Shown here: positions 50,926 to 60,140 of the stretch, in pieces
Numbering within the stretch: the first letter of the stretch is position 1
How the letters are laid out: every line of letters begins with the position of its first letter
DNA from: Streptomyces camelliae
GTDB lineage: Bacteria; Actinomycetota; Actinomycetes; Streptomycetales; Streptomycetaceae
DNA length: 64,000 nt
Assembly: GCF_027625935.1 (NCBI RefSeq)
Contig: NZ_CP115300.1
Coordinates: 2,108,001 to 2,172,000 of the forward strand
Direction of reading: 5' to 3'
Made by a program: the position numbers and the translations under genes
Notes under the pieces: generated by a model
Seen by the model: the letters and a program-made list of their open reading frames with translations, nothing else
The model's database searches: none
Told to the model about the DNA's origin: nothing

Positions 50926-51359
50926 CCGGCCAGCCTAGAGGGGCCGCCGTGCCCCGTGGGGGTGGGCACGACGGCCGGGCCCGCGTGGGGCGGGCTGCGC
51001 GAAACTCTCGCCGATCGCCGGGGGCCGGAGCAACCTCTCCACGCAGCTGTGACTTGTTCAACAAGCTTTCGCAATCACAAACCGGCGCGCGGACGGCGGA
51101 ACGGACATCCCTCCTCCCGGCGCGGGAACCCCGTCGGCGCGGCGGCCCTGCCGCGTGGCCGGTTCCGACCCCGAGACGCGTCCCCGAGAACCCCCGATAG
51201 GTGTAAGGGGCCGTCGTCCTTCCCAGTGCGGAGAAACCGGTCCCGCACTTCACCGAACAGCACGACGAGACGCCTTTATCCGCCCCATACGGTCAATGCG
51301 GAGCAAGGAAGACGGGGCGGCAGGGGGCCGTCACGGCACACGAGGGGGGCAGACCCGTC
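50926..51359. promoter_or_regulatory. 434-bp divergent region upstream of MMPL exporter
   Basis: It contains CTTGTTCAACAAG (51053-51065), a perfect dyad with a one-base centre, of the type bound by MarR/TetR repressors. No gene is supported. Confidence 0.45.
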
Positions 51360-53600
51360 ATGGGGAACACACAGGTGCGGGCGCGGGGGCTGGCCGCCCG
51401 CGCGGGCGGCTGGAGCGCCCGGCACCGCTGGGCGGCTGTCGGCATATGGGTGCTGTTCGTCGTCCTGGCGCTGGGACTCGGCTCGGCGGCAGGCCGGGTC
51501 GACGTGAACGAGGGCGACCAGCTGAGCGGCGAGACGCACACCGCCGCGCGGATCATCGACGACGCGGGGATCAAGCAGCCGGCCGGCGAGACCGTCCTGA
51601 TCCAGTCGAAGGACAGTGCCCAGCAGGCGACCGGGAGCGAGTTCCGGGCCGCCGTCGCCGATGTGGTGAAGGCCGTCGAGGCCACCGGGAAGGTCACCGG
51701 GGTGACCTCGCCGTACGACACGCACACGATCTCCCGGGACGGGCACAGCGCGCTGGTCCAGTTCGACGTGCGCGGCGACGCCAAGACGGCCGTCGACCGG
51801 ATCGAGCCGGTGCTGAACGCCGTCGCCGGGGTACAGAAGCAGCACAGCGGACTGCGGATCGAGGAGATCGGCGGCGCCAGCATGCAGAAGCAGTACAAGG
51901 ACGCCTTCGGTGACGACTTCAAGCAGGCCGAGTACTCGGCGGTGCCGGTGGCCCTCGGCATCCTGCTGATCGCGTTCGGCGCGCTGGTGGCCGCGCTGCT
52001 GCCGGTGGCCCTCGCGATCACGGCGATCATGGCGACGATGGGTCTGATGGGCGTCGTCAGCCATCTGCAGCCGATGAGCGACACCGCCAACTCCGTGATG
52101 CTGCTGGTCGGCATGGCCGTCGGGGTCGACTACTGCCTGTTCTATCTGCGCCGGGAGCGCGAGGAGCGGGCCGCCGGGCGAGACGCCGGCACCGCGCTGA
52201 GGATCGCCGCCGCCACCAGCGGGCGGGCGGTCATCGTCTCCGGGGTCACGGTGTGCGTGGCGATGGCGGGCATGCTGTTCACCGGGCTCGCCGAGTTCGA
52301 GGCGATGGGTCTGGCCTCGCTGATGGTGGTGGCGGTCGCCATGGTCGGCTCGGTGACCGTGCTGCCCGCGCTGCTGTCGCTGCTCGGCGAGCGCGTCGAG
52401 AAGGGCCGCCTCCCGTTCCTGAGCCGACGCCGCAAGGGCGCCTCGGAGAGCAGGTTCTGGACGGCCGTGCTGCGGATCGTCCTGGCCAGGCCGCTGGTCT
52501 CCGTCGCCGTGGCGGCCGGCGCGCTGCTGGCGATCGCCGCGCCCGCGCTCGGCATGAAGACCCAGCAGCTCACCCTGGACCAGGAGTTCGGCACGTCACT
52601 GCCGATCGTGCAGACCTACAACCGGGTCAACGACGCCTTCCCCGGCGGCAGCGAGCCGGCCCAGGTCATGGTCAAGGCCAAGGACATCAACGCGCCCGAG
52701 GTACGGCAGGCGCTGGCCGACTTCAAGCAGCGGGCGATCGCCTCGGGCGCCTCGCGCGGCCCGGTCGACATCCGGCTGCACGACGCGCAGAACATCGCCG
52801 TGATCTCCGTACCGCTGGTCGGCGGCTCCGACATGGACCAGGCGGTCAAGAGCCTGGAGAAGCTGCGCGACGAGGTGCGGCCCGCCACGCTCGGCAAGGT
52901 GCCCGGCCTGCAGGCACCGGTCACCGGACAGGTCGCCGGCAACCACGACTTCAACGACCAGCTGCTCGGCTCCGTCGTCCCGGTCTTCGTGTTCGTGGTC
53001 GTCTTCGCCTTCCTGCTGATGCTGCTGTCGTTCCGCTCGCTGACCGTCGCGATCACGTCGATCGTGCTCAACCTGCTGTCGGTGTGCGCCGCCTACGGCA
53101 TCCTCGTCGCCGTCTTCCAGCACGGCTGGGGTGCCTCGCTGGTGGGCGCGGTGGGGGTCGGCGCGATCGTGACCTGGCTGCCGCTGTTCCTCTTCGTGAT
53201 CCTGTTCGGGCTGTCGATGGACTACCACGTGTTCGTCGTCTCCCGGATCCGCGAGGCACGGGCCAGGGGACTTCAGACGCGGGAGGCGATCCGGCACGGC
53301 GTGGTGACCACCGCGGGTGTCGTCACCAGCGCCGCGGTCATCATGGTCGCCGTGTTCGCGATCTTCGGCACGCTGTCCATGCAGTCGATGAAGCAGATGG
53401 GCGTGGGTCTGGCCGCGGCGGTCCTCATCGACGCGACGGTGATCCGCGGGGTGCTGCTGCCGGCCGTGATGGCCCTGCTCGGCGAGCGCAACTGGTATCT
53501 GCCGAAGTGGCTGCACCGGCTGCCCGACCTCACGCACGACGAGGCGCCGGAGCCGGCCGCGCCGGCGGTGCCGGACGAGGGTGAGACGGTGCGGGTCTGA
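51360..53600 (+). CDS. MMPL-family (RND) membrane transporter
   Basis: 746 residues, about twelve membrane segments in two repeats, each with an extracytoplasmic domain after the first helix. Conserved pieces: A-V-G-V-D-Y-C-L-F-Y-L-R-R (first repeat) and F-G-L-S-M-D-Y-H-V-F-V-V-S-R-I-R-E (second repeat), with the proton-relay Asp-Tyr pairs. Such proteins export lipids or drugs. Only a palindrome and no local regulator gene is nearby. A strong terminator follows. Confidence 0.93.
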   Translation: MGNTQVRARGLAARAGGWSARHRWAAVGIWVLFVVLALGLGSAAGRVDVNEGDQLSGETHTAARIIDDAGIKQPAGETVLIQSKDSAQQATGSEFRAAVADVVKAVEATGKVTGVTSPYDTHTISRDGHSALVQFDVRGDAKTAVDRIEPVLNAVAGVQKQHSGLRIEEIGGASMQKQYKDAFGDDFKQAEYSAVPVALGILLIAFGALVAALLPVALAITAIMATMGLMGVVSHLQPMSDTANSVMLLVGMAVGVDYCLFYLRREREERAAGRDAGTALRIAAATSGRAVIVSGVTVCVAMAGMLFTGLAEFEAMGLASLMVVAVAMVGSVTVLPALLSLLGERVEKGRLPFLSRRRKGASESRFWTAVLRIVLARPLVSVAVAAGALLAIAAPALGMKTQQLTLDQEFGTSLPIVQTYNRVNDAFPGGSEPAQVMVKAKDINAPEVRQALADFKQRAIASGASRGPVDIRLHDAQNIAVISVPLVGGSDMDQAVKSLEKLRDEVRPATLGKVPGLQAPVTGQVAGNHDFNDQLLGSVVPVFVFVVVFAFLLMLLSFRSLTVAITSIVLNLLSVCAAYGILVAVFQHGWGASLVGAVGVGAIVTWLPLFLFVILFGLSMDYHVFVVSRIREARARGLQTREAIRHGVVTTAGVVTSAAVIMVAVFAIFGTLSMQSMKQMGVGLAAAVLIDATVIRGVLLPAVMALLGERNWYLPKWLHRLPDLTHDEAPEPAAPAVPDEGETVRV

Positions 53601-53615
53601 CCCTTCCACCCGTAT

Positions 53616-53653
53616 GAGGGTCCGTTGGTCTCCGGGGGAACCAACGGGCCCTC
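53616..53653. terminator. Strong terminator after MMPL gene
   Basis: A 14-bp stem with a single G-T pairing (GAGGGTCCGTTGGT at 53616-53629, ACCAACGGGCCCTC at 53640-53653), 10-nt loop, followed by TCTTCGTGTCGTT. It isolates the downstream hydrolase/caspase unit from MMPL read-through. Confidence 0.85.
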
Positions 53654-53764
53654 TCTTCGTGTCGTTGCCGGAGCTCCACCGGTGAACTGCGGGAAGGGAC
53701 GGGCGAGTTCATCTAAAGTGGGCCGATCGACATTTCGGTTGTCTGGTGATGAAGGAGGGCACGG

Positions 53765-54619
53765 ATGGCATCCGTGGTCGCCGTGCACGGGGTGGGCAAG
53801 CAACTGCTGGGCGAGGACGGCCTGCTGAAGGACTGGCGGCCGGCGCTGCTGGACGGGCTGCGGCGGGCCGACGGTCCCGAACTCGGCCCCGGCGACCTTT
53901 CCATGGCCTTCTACGGCGACCTGTTCCGCCCGCCCGGCCGCACCCTCGCCGTCGGAGATCCGCTGTACACGGCGGCCGACGTGGCTCAGGGGCCGGAGAC
54001 CGAGCTGCTGTACGCGTGGTGGGAGGCCGCGGCCGCGGTGGACGACCGGGTCGTGCCGCCGGACGCCAACACCCTGGCGCGTACGCCGCGTTCGGTGCAG
54101 ACCGCGCTGCGGGCGCTGTCGGCGTCCCGGTTCTTCTCCGGCCTCACCCTGCGGCTTCTGGTGTCCGACCTGAAGCAGACCACCCGCTACCTGCTGGACC
54201 CCGACGTGCGCCGGGAGGCCCGGCAGCGGGTGACCGACGCGATCGGCGCCGACACCCGGGTGGTCGTGGCGCACTCCCTGGGTTCGGTCGTGGCCTACGA
54301 GGCGCTGTGCGCGCTGAACGGGCACGGGGTCCGGGCCCTGGTGACGCTGGGGTCGCCGCTCGGGATGCGGATGGTCTTCGACCGGCTGTCGCCCGCGCCG
54401 GAACCGACCGGTGCCTGGCCCGGTGGCCCGTCGCTGGCCTGGACGAACATCGCCGACGAGGGTGACGTCGTCGCCCTGGTCAAGGATCTGCGGCCGCGCT
54501 TCGGGGAACGGATGACCTCGGTGATCGTGCACAACGGCGCGCACGCCCACGACGCCACCGCGTATCTGACCGACCGGCTCACCGGCAAGGCGATCACGGG
54601 AGGGCTGGATGCCCGCTGA
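53765..54619 (+). CDS. Alpha/beta-hydrolase (esterase/lipase-like), partner of caspase-STAND protein
   Basis: 284 residues. V-V-A-V-H-G-V-G-K-Q (oxyanion His-Gly region) and nucleophile elbow A-H-S-L-G-S (Ser171) followed by L-G-S-P-L-G; the likely acid is Asp233 (D-E-G-D) and the base His260 or His262 near the end. No signal peptide. AAGGAGG lies 6 bases before the ATG. Its 3' end overlaps the caspase-STAND gene by 11 bp, so the two are made together. It could be a lipase-type effector or a signalling enzyme; activity is inferred from motifs only. Confidence 0.87.
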   Translation: MASVVAVHGVGKQLLGEDGLLKDWRPALLDGLRRADGPELGPGDLSMAFYGDLFRPPGRTLAVGDPLYTAADVAQGPETELLYAWWEAAAAVDDRVVPPDANTLARTPRSVQTALRALSASRFFSGLTLRLLVSDLKQTTRYLLDPDVRREARQRVTDAIGADTRVVVAHSLGSVVAYEALCALNGHGVRALVTLGSPLGMRMVFDRLSPAPEPTGAWPGGPSLAWTNIADEGDVVALVKDLRPRFGERMTSVIVHNGAHAHDATAYLTDRLTGKAITGGLDAR

Positions 54620-57600
54620 GGACGGCGCGCGCCGGTACCTGCTCGCGACGGCGGTGCCGCGCTATCACAACGACCCACAACTCGACCGCCCTGAACTGGC
54701 GCAGGCCCGCGACGACGTCATCGAGCTCTTCACGAAACGCTTCGGCTACGAGCACGTCACGACCCTCGGCCTGAACCCCACCGCCGTCCAGCTCACGCAG
54801 GCCGTGCGGGACTTCTGCGTCTCCCCCGACCGCAGACCCGACGATCTCGTGGTCCTGTACATCGCCGCCCACGGCGAGGTCATCGAGATCAACAACAGGC
54901 ACGTCCTGCTCACCTCGGAATACCGGCCCACGGATCTCGCCGCCGCCCTGCCGACCGACGACCTGGCCAGAGCCGCACTGCTCGAAACCCCGGTACGGCG
55001 GTTCCTGCTCATCCTGGACACCTGTTTCTCCGGCCGGGGCGGAGACCAGCTCGCCGCCTCCGCCGTAGGGCAGATGGCGCTCGACTGGGGCGCGGAGGAC
55101 ACCGAATCGGGCTTCGTCGTTCTCTCCTCCGCGCAGAAGAACGAGTCCGCCGAGTCCGGGGCCTTTCCGGCCCTGCTGCGGGAGGCCGTGGACGCCCTCG
55201 CCGGCGCCGGCGGTGTGCTGCCCCTGGGCAGGCTCGTGCAGCAGATGCAGTCCAGCGAGAACCGGCCCGGCTACCAGCGCATCAACTGGCATCCCGTGGG
55301 CCTGAACGGTGACGTCCCCCCGTTCCTGGCCCTGCCGGCCGCCGCGCCCCCGCCCCGGCCCGCCACGCCGGCCACACCGCTCAGTGCGGCCCGTCAGTCC
55401 GGCGCCGGCCCTCTCTTCACCGACGCCGAACCGCCCCTGTTGCAGGGCATCGACGGGGAGCAGCGCCGCAAGGCCGCGCTCCAGCTGTGGGAGCGCTGGA
55501 CGAAGCAGCGCCGGAGCGCGGCCCTGCTGCACGGCTTCTCGGGGGTGGGCAAGACCGACCGTGTCGTACGCCCCCTGATGGACGAGGCCCGGCTGATGCA
55601 CGGCCGCACCACCGTGCTCGTCGATGTGCCGGAACATCCCGTCGACGCCACCAAGGAGCTTCTCGCGCGGCTGCACGAGCAGTTGGAACACACGGGCCAC
55701 TACGAGCTGGCGGACGCCCTCGCGCCGGAACGGCGGCTCGACCGGGCACTGACCACTCTGCTGAACCGCGGGGTGCTGGTGGTCTTCGACGAGTTCCAGC
55801 GGCTGCTGGACGAGCGCGGCCGCCCGGTGCAGCCGATCGCGGACGATCTGAAGACCGTCGTGGCGCCGGGGCGGCATGGGGACGGCTGTCTGTGGCTGGT
55901 CTCCAACCAGAAGGCCGACCCGGTCTGGGCCCAGGACTTCAGCCCCGTGGAGCTGCCGCCGCCTCCGGTCGAGGACGCCGTGCGGATCCTCGTCGGCACC
56001 CGGGAGCGGGACGAGGCGGAGGAGTGGTTCCCGCCGGAGCGGCGCGAGGAGGTCGTGGAGCGGCTGGGCCGCAACCCGTTCGTGCTGCGCCTGCTGCACA
56101 GCCTGGTGGGCCCGTACGACTGGACGCTGGAGGAGCTGCTGGGACCGCCCAGCGAGGTGCCCCAGGCACCGTACGACCTCAGTCTGGTCGAGACGATCGA
56201 GAAGGAGCTGGTCGCCAAGGCGACCGAGCGGCTCACGCCGTCGGCCCGGGCCGCACTGCGCAATCTGTCGGTGCTCGCGGACTGGGCCGGCCAGGACCTG
56301 GTGAAGGCGATGACCAGGGACCTCGGCGACTTCTCCGAGCTGCGCAAACAGCTCCAGAAGCGGTTCCTGCTCCAGGTCCGTACGGTCGACAACGAGACGA
56401 CGCACACCCGTAGCACCCACTTCCAGGTGCACCCCGCCGTGCGCGAGGTCGTCTGCGTCCGCATGCGCGAGGACGAGAAGGCCTGGAAGGCCGCCCATCG
56501 CCGCGCCGGACTCTGGTACGCCCGCCCGCTCTACGCGCAGGACCCGTCACGGTCCGGCGACCACCGGCTGGCACTCGCCCTGTCGGCGGCCCGGCTGCAC
56601 TTCTCCGAGGGGAAGCTGGACGACGAGCTGGCCCGCATGGCGCGGACGATCGGCGGCTACCTGGAGCGGAAGTACGGCAGGGGGCGCTACCACCACTCCC
56701 TGCCCGAGTCCCCGGCGGAGCTGAGTGCCCGTATCGAGCTGATGGAGGCCTATCTCACCGACGGCGGCTCGCCGTACACCCACCATCATCTGGCCATGCT
56801 GCTACGGCTGCGCGACGCACCCGGTGATCTGAAGAAGGCGCTGGTCCACGCGCGCGAGGCGACACGGGGGCGCTCCGAGATGTATCCGTGGAGCCTGCTG
56901 CTGAAGCTGGTGCGGGACGTGGAGGGTCCCGAAGCCACCGTGCGCGAGGGCCGGATCGCGCTGGCGAAGGTCAGGGAGCAGAAGTTCGCCATCTACGACG
57001 AGATCGCCAAGTGCGAGGTCCAGCTCGGCCGCGTGCCGCAGGCGCTGGAGACGCTCCGCGAGGGGTGCGAGCAGGTGAAGTACAAGGACGCCTACCGGCT
57101 CGCCGATCACGCCGTCCCGTACGCGGCCGCCGAACCGACCGAGGAACCGTTGGTGCGAACGGCCCGGTGGCTGGGGGAGATCCCGGCCCTGACCGCGCAG
57201 ACCTACCTCGCGGAGGTGCTGCTCCTGCAGCGCCGCGGGCAGTGGCTGGACTCGGCCCGGACCGCACAGCGTTACCGGCCGGCCCACCCGAAAGTCATCA
57301 ACCTCGCGCTCTACGAGGCCATCGGCTGGCTGGGGGCCGGCGACCCCGTACGGGCGCAGGCGGCGCTGGACTCCTTCCCCGAAGGCATCCCGAACAGCCC
57401 CCGCCCCAAGCCGCACGAGGGCAAGACCTGGCTGGTGTCGCTCATCGCCCTGCACGGCGGCAATCTCGAACGGGCCCGGGAGATGTTCGCCCTCTACCGG
57501 GGCGCTCCTCGGGAGGACGACACGGCGGAGGAGCTGCGGACCGCGCTCCTGTACGAGTGGGACCATCCGGAGGCCAGGATGGACGAGTCCAACCCGGCCT

Positions 57601-57695
57601 TCGTCGCCCCGGTCCTGCCGCCCTCCGTCACCGGGCTGCTCTCCCTGGTGGTGCGCCCCCAGTACGGGCCGCCGGTGCTGCCGGGCCATCACTGA
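54609..57695 (+). CDS. Caspase-domain STAND NTPase with C-terminal helical repeats
   Basis: 1028 residues, three parts. Residues about 8-240: caspase-like (C14) protease with catalytic H-G (His88 in L-Y-I-A-A-H-G-E) and Cys139 in L-L-I-L-D-T-C-F-S-G. After a Pro/Ala linker, about 280-650: STAND P-loop ATPase with Walker A G-F-S-G-V-G-K-T (309-316), Walker B V-V-F-D-E (391-395) and a winged-helix-like region ending F-Q-V-H-P-A-V-R-E-V-V. The last 370 residues are helical, TPR-like repeats that probably sense a ligand. The design (sensor, ATPase switch, protease) resembles plant/animal NLR proteins and bacterial conflict systems. Confidence 0.9.
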   Translation: MPAEDGARRYLLATAVPRYHNDPQLDRPELAQARDDVIELFTKRFGYEHVTTLGLNPTAVQLTQAVRDFCVSPDRRPDDLVVLYIAAHGEVIEINNRHVLLTSEYRPTDLAAALPTDDLARAALLETPVRRFLLILDTCFSGRGGDQLAASAVGQMALDWGAEDTESGFVVLSSAQKNESAESGAFPALLREAVDALAGAGGVLPLGRLVQQMQSSENRPGYQRINWHPVGLNGDVPPFLALPAAAPPPRPATPATPLSAARQSGAGPLFTDAEPPLLQGIDGEQRRKAALQLWERWTKQRRSAALLHGFSGVGKTDRVVRPLMDEARLMHGRTTVLVDVPEHPVDATKELLARLHEQLEHTGHYELADALAPERRLDRALTTLLNRGVLVVFDEFQRLLDERGRPVQPIADDLKTVVAPGRHGDGCLWLVSNQKADPVWAQDFSPVELPPPPVEDAVRILVGTRERDEAEEWFPPERREEVVERLGRNPFVLRLLHSLVGPYDWTLEELLGPPSEVPQAPYDLSLVETIEKELVAKATERLTPSARAALRNLSVLADWAGQDLVKAMTRDLGDFSELRKQLQKRFLLQVRTVDNETTHTRSTHFQVHPAVREVVCVRMREDEKAWKAAHRRAGLWYARPLYAQDPSRSGDHRLALALSAARLHFSEGKLDDELARMARTIGGYLERKYGRGRYHHSLPESPAELSARIELMEAYLTDGGSPYTHHHLAMLLRLRDAPGDLKKALVHAREATRGRSEMYPWSLLLKLVRDVEGPEATVREGRIALAKVREQKFAIYDEIAKCEVQLGRVPQALETLREGCEQVKYKDAYRLADHAVPYAAAEPTEEPLVRTARWLGEIPALTAQTYLAEVLLLQRRGQWLDSARTAQRYRPAHPKVINLALYEAIGWLGAGDPVRAQAALDSFPEGIPNSPRPKPHEGKTWLVSLIALHGGNLERAREMFALYRGAPREDDTAEELRTALLYEWDHPEARMDESNPAFVAPVLPPSVTGLLSLVVRPQYGPPVLPGHH

Positions 57696-57715
57696 CAGGG
57701 ATCCGCCGGCCCTCC

Positions 57716-58921
57716 TCACCCGCGGCCGAGTCGGTGCAGCTCGGCCTCGATGAGGTCGGCCGCCCGGCGGGTGCCGCCCTCCTGGGCCGTCTCGGCCTGG
57801 AGGGACTTCAGGCGCCGGTCCACCTCGGGGTCGTCCACCAGGGCGAGGGCGGCCTCGCGGAGGCGGTCGGCGGTGGCCTCCTCGGTGTCCAGCCGCCGGG
57901 CGACGCCGAGGGACACCAGCATGTCGGCGTTGCCGAACTGGTCCGCGGCCTGCGGTACGGCGATCATCGGTGTGCCGGTGGCGAGGCCCTCTTGGCTGCC
58001 GCCGGCGCCCGCGTGCGTGACGAACAGGTCGGCCTTTCGGAGGATCGCCAACTGCGGTACCCAGCTGTGCACTTCGACGTTGGCCGGGACGTCGCCCAGG
58101 TCGGCGGCGGACACATGGCGGCCGGTCTGGAGGACCATGTGCCAGCCGGGCAGGTCGCCGAAGGCGCGGACGCACGCGCGGTAGAAGGCGGGCTGTTTGG
58201 TGAAGGCCGAGCCCAGGGACACCAGCACGACCTTGTCGGCGCCGGCCGGGCGCTGCCAGTCGCCCTGTTCGGCACGGTCGCCCTGGCAGGGGCCGACGAA
58301 GCTGTACACCCGTTCGTCGACCCGGTCGGCGTGCGGCTGGAGGGCCTTGGGGATGAGGACGATCGAGCGGCTCGGGCGGCCGGCGAACGGGTCGGGATGC
58401 CGAGTGATCCCGTTCTCCGCCAGCCATGCCTCGAACCGGGCGTAGTACGCCTGCCCGCGCGCGGTTTTCCTCGGCTCGGCCCACATCGGCTCGGCGACCT
58501 CCTCCTCGTACCCCTCCCAGGCGACCAGGTTCGGTGAGAGGGAGATCGCCGGGACGCCCCAGCGGTGGGCGAGGACGCGGGCCGGGTAGGAGGCGATGTC
58601 GTGCAGCACGAGGTCGGGCTCGTCGCCGTCGTAGGCCTCGACGAGCTGCGGAAGCGCCTGGATGGCGTCGGCCAGGAACGGCTCGACGTTGTCCAGGAGG
58701 GTGGTCCCCCACGCTTCCGGGTCGGCGCCGGGTCCGGGCAGCGTCGAGGTGTACGGCACGGGCCGCGCCCCGGTCTCGGCCACCTTCTCGGCGAACACCG
58801 GCGGGATGGCGTACGTGACCCGGTGTCCCCGGGCGACGAGTTCACGGATCACCTCCAGGCTGGGGTTCACGTGGCCGTGCTGGGCGATGGAGAACATGGC
58901 GATGTGTGCGGGACTGGTCAT
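57716..58921 (-). CDS. Macrolide-type UDP-glycosyltransferase (MGT/OleD-like)
   Basis: 401 residues from ATG 58921, the length of OleD/MGT enzymes. The acceptor domain starts [15 protein letters not shown] (His15-His17 region holds the catalytic base). The donor domain has [23 protein letters not shown] and [10 protein letters not shown]. It likely glucosylates hydrophobic acceptors such as macrolides or phenolics for self-protection. It is convergent with the caspase gene, with only 20 bp between stops. Confidence 0.9.
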   Translation of the reverse strand: MTSPAHIAMFSIAQHGHVNPSLEVIRELVARGHRVTYAIPPVFAEKVAETGARPVPYTSTLPGPGADPEAWGTTLLDNVEPFLADAIQALPQLVEAYDGDEPDLVLHDIASYPARVLAHRWGVPAISLSPNLVAWEGYEEEVAEPMWAEPRKTARGQAYYARFEAWLAENGITRHPDPFAGRPSRSIVLIPKALQPHADRVDERVYSFVGPCQGDRAEQGDWQRPAGADKVVLVSLGSAFTKQPAFYRACVRAFGDLPGWHMVLQTGRHVSAADLGDVPANVEVHSWVPQLAILRKADLFVTHAGAGGSQEGLATGTPMIAVPQAADQFGNADMLVSLGVARRLDTEEATADRLREAALALVDDPEVDRRLKSLQAETAQEGGTRRAADLIEAELHRLGRG

Positions 58922-58939
58922 GCACCCGAGGCTAGACGA

Positions 58940-58955
58940 GACGAGACGTCTCGTC
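58940..58955. promoter_or_regulatory. Perfect 16-bp palindrome in divergent promoter
   Basis: GACGAGACGTCTCGTC is symmetrical at all eight pairs and is preceded by an extra ACGAG half. It lies 19 bp upstream of the glycosyltransferase start and 70 bp upstream of the APH-like gene, typical for a TetR-family operator. No TetR gene is in the window beside it. Confidence 0.65.
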
Positions 58956-59024
58956 CAAGCTGTTTCTTTCGCGCGATGTACGAATGCGAGACTGGCCGCG
59001 GAGATCCGACCGCACGGAGGCACG

Positions 59025-59888
59025 ATGGACGAGGCACGGGCACGGGACGTACTGGCCGCAGCGGGGGTGCTGCCGGGACCGGCCGGGGACGCACGGCTGC
59101 TCGCCCTCGGGGAGAACGCGGTGTTCGCCGCCGGGGACCTGGTGGTGAAGGTGGGCCGGGACGCCGAGCTGCTGGAGCGGGCCCGGCGTGAGCTGGACAT
59201 CGCCGGCTGGCTGGCCGAGGCGGGCGTGCCGGCGGTGCGGGCGGCCGAGCCGAAGCCGTGGCTGGCCGACGGTCATCCGGTGACCGTGTGGCACCGGCTG
59301 CCGGAGCCGGTACGCCCCGCCGAGCCGCGCGATCTGGCGGAACTGCTGCGCACGGTGCACGCGCTGCCCTCTCCTCCCTTCACCTTGCCGCCCCGCGACC
59401 TGCTGGGCGGCGTCGAGCGCTGGCTGCGGCTCGCGGGCGACGCGATCGACCCCGAGGACGCGGCCTACCTCCGCGCGCGTCGGGATGGTTTCACGGCGGC
59501 CGCGGCCGCGCTGACGCCCCATCTGCCGCCGGGGCCGATCCACGGCGACGCACTGCCCCGCAATGTGCACATCGGGCCGGACGGGCCGGTCCTGGTCGAC
59601 CTGGAGACCTTCTCGGCCGACCTGCGCGAGCACGACCTGGTGGTCATGGCCCTCTCCCGCGACCGGTACGGGCTGCCCGCCGAGGCGTACGACTCCTTCA
59701 CCGAGGCGTACGGGTGGGACGTACGGGAGTGGACCGGCTGTGCGGTACTGCGCGGGGCCCGCGAGACGGCCAGCTGCGCCTGGGTGGCCCAGCACGCGCC
59801 GGGCAATCCGAGGGCGCGGGACGAATTCCGGCGGCGGGTGGGGTCGTTGCGGGACGGGGACGAAACGGTGCGGTGGTACCCGTTCTGA
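59025..59888 (+). CDS. Aminoglycoside phosphotransferase (APH)-family protein
   Basis: 287 residues. The kinase core is [10 protein letters not shown] (His173, Asp175, Asn180) and V-L-V-D-L-E (Asp192), with an N-lobe lysine in V-V-K-V. GGAGG is 4 bases before the ATG. It is divergent from the glycosyltransferase and shares a palindromic operator candidate, so the two may be co-regulated by a drug-like signal. Substrate unknown. Confidence 0.88.
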   Translation: MDEARARDVLAAAGVLPGPAGDARLLALGENAVFAAGDLVVKVGRDAELLERARRELDIAGWLAEAGVPAVRAAEPKPWLADGHPVTVWHRLPEPVRPAEPRDLAELLRTVHALPSPPFTLPPRDLLGGVERWLRLAGDAIDPEDAAYLRARRDGFTAAAAALTPHLPPGPIHGDALPRNVHIGPDGPVLVDLETFSADLREHDLVVMALSRDRYGLPAEAYDSFTEAYGWDVREWTGCAVLRGARETASCAWVAQHAPGNPRARDEFRRRVGSLRDGDETVRWYPF

Positions 59889-59910
59889 GCGCCGCGTAGG
59901 GGCGACCGCC

Positions 59911-60140
59911 AGGGGGTGTCGTTCGGATCAGGCCGGCCGTGACGAACGGTGCGGACCGGCCGACCCGAGCGGGCTCTGGTGCATGCAGCTGCACGGTGGA
60001 GGAGGCCGTGACATCAGCCGCTGCCGCGGCGGGCGACGCGATGGGGTCCCTCCCGCGCGGGGGAGTCGGCGACCGACGACAACGCCGCAGATGTGCGTGC
60101 CAGAGCCCGCGACGCCGGGATGATCCAAACGACACCCCCT
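59911..60140. mobile_element. MITE-like element, 230 bp, with 20-bp terminal inverted repeats
   Basis: AGGGGGTGTCGTTCGGATCA (59911-59930) and, inverted, TGATCCAAACGACACCCCCT (60121-60140) match at 19 of 20 positions. Inside, GCGGGCTCTGG (59969-59979) is repeated inverted at 60100-60110. No transposase ORF is inside, so it is either a non-autonomous element or a deleted insertion sequence. No clear target duplication is visible. The right end provides bases of the stop codon of the adjacent exonuclease. Confidence 0.75.
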
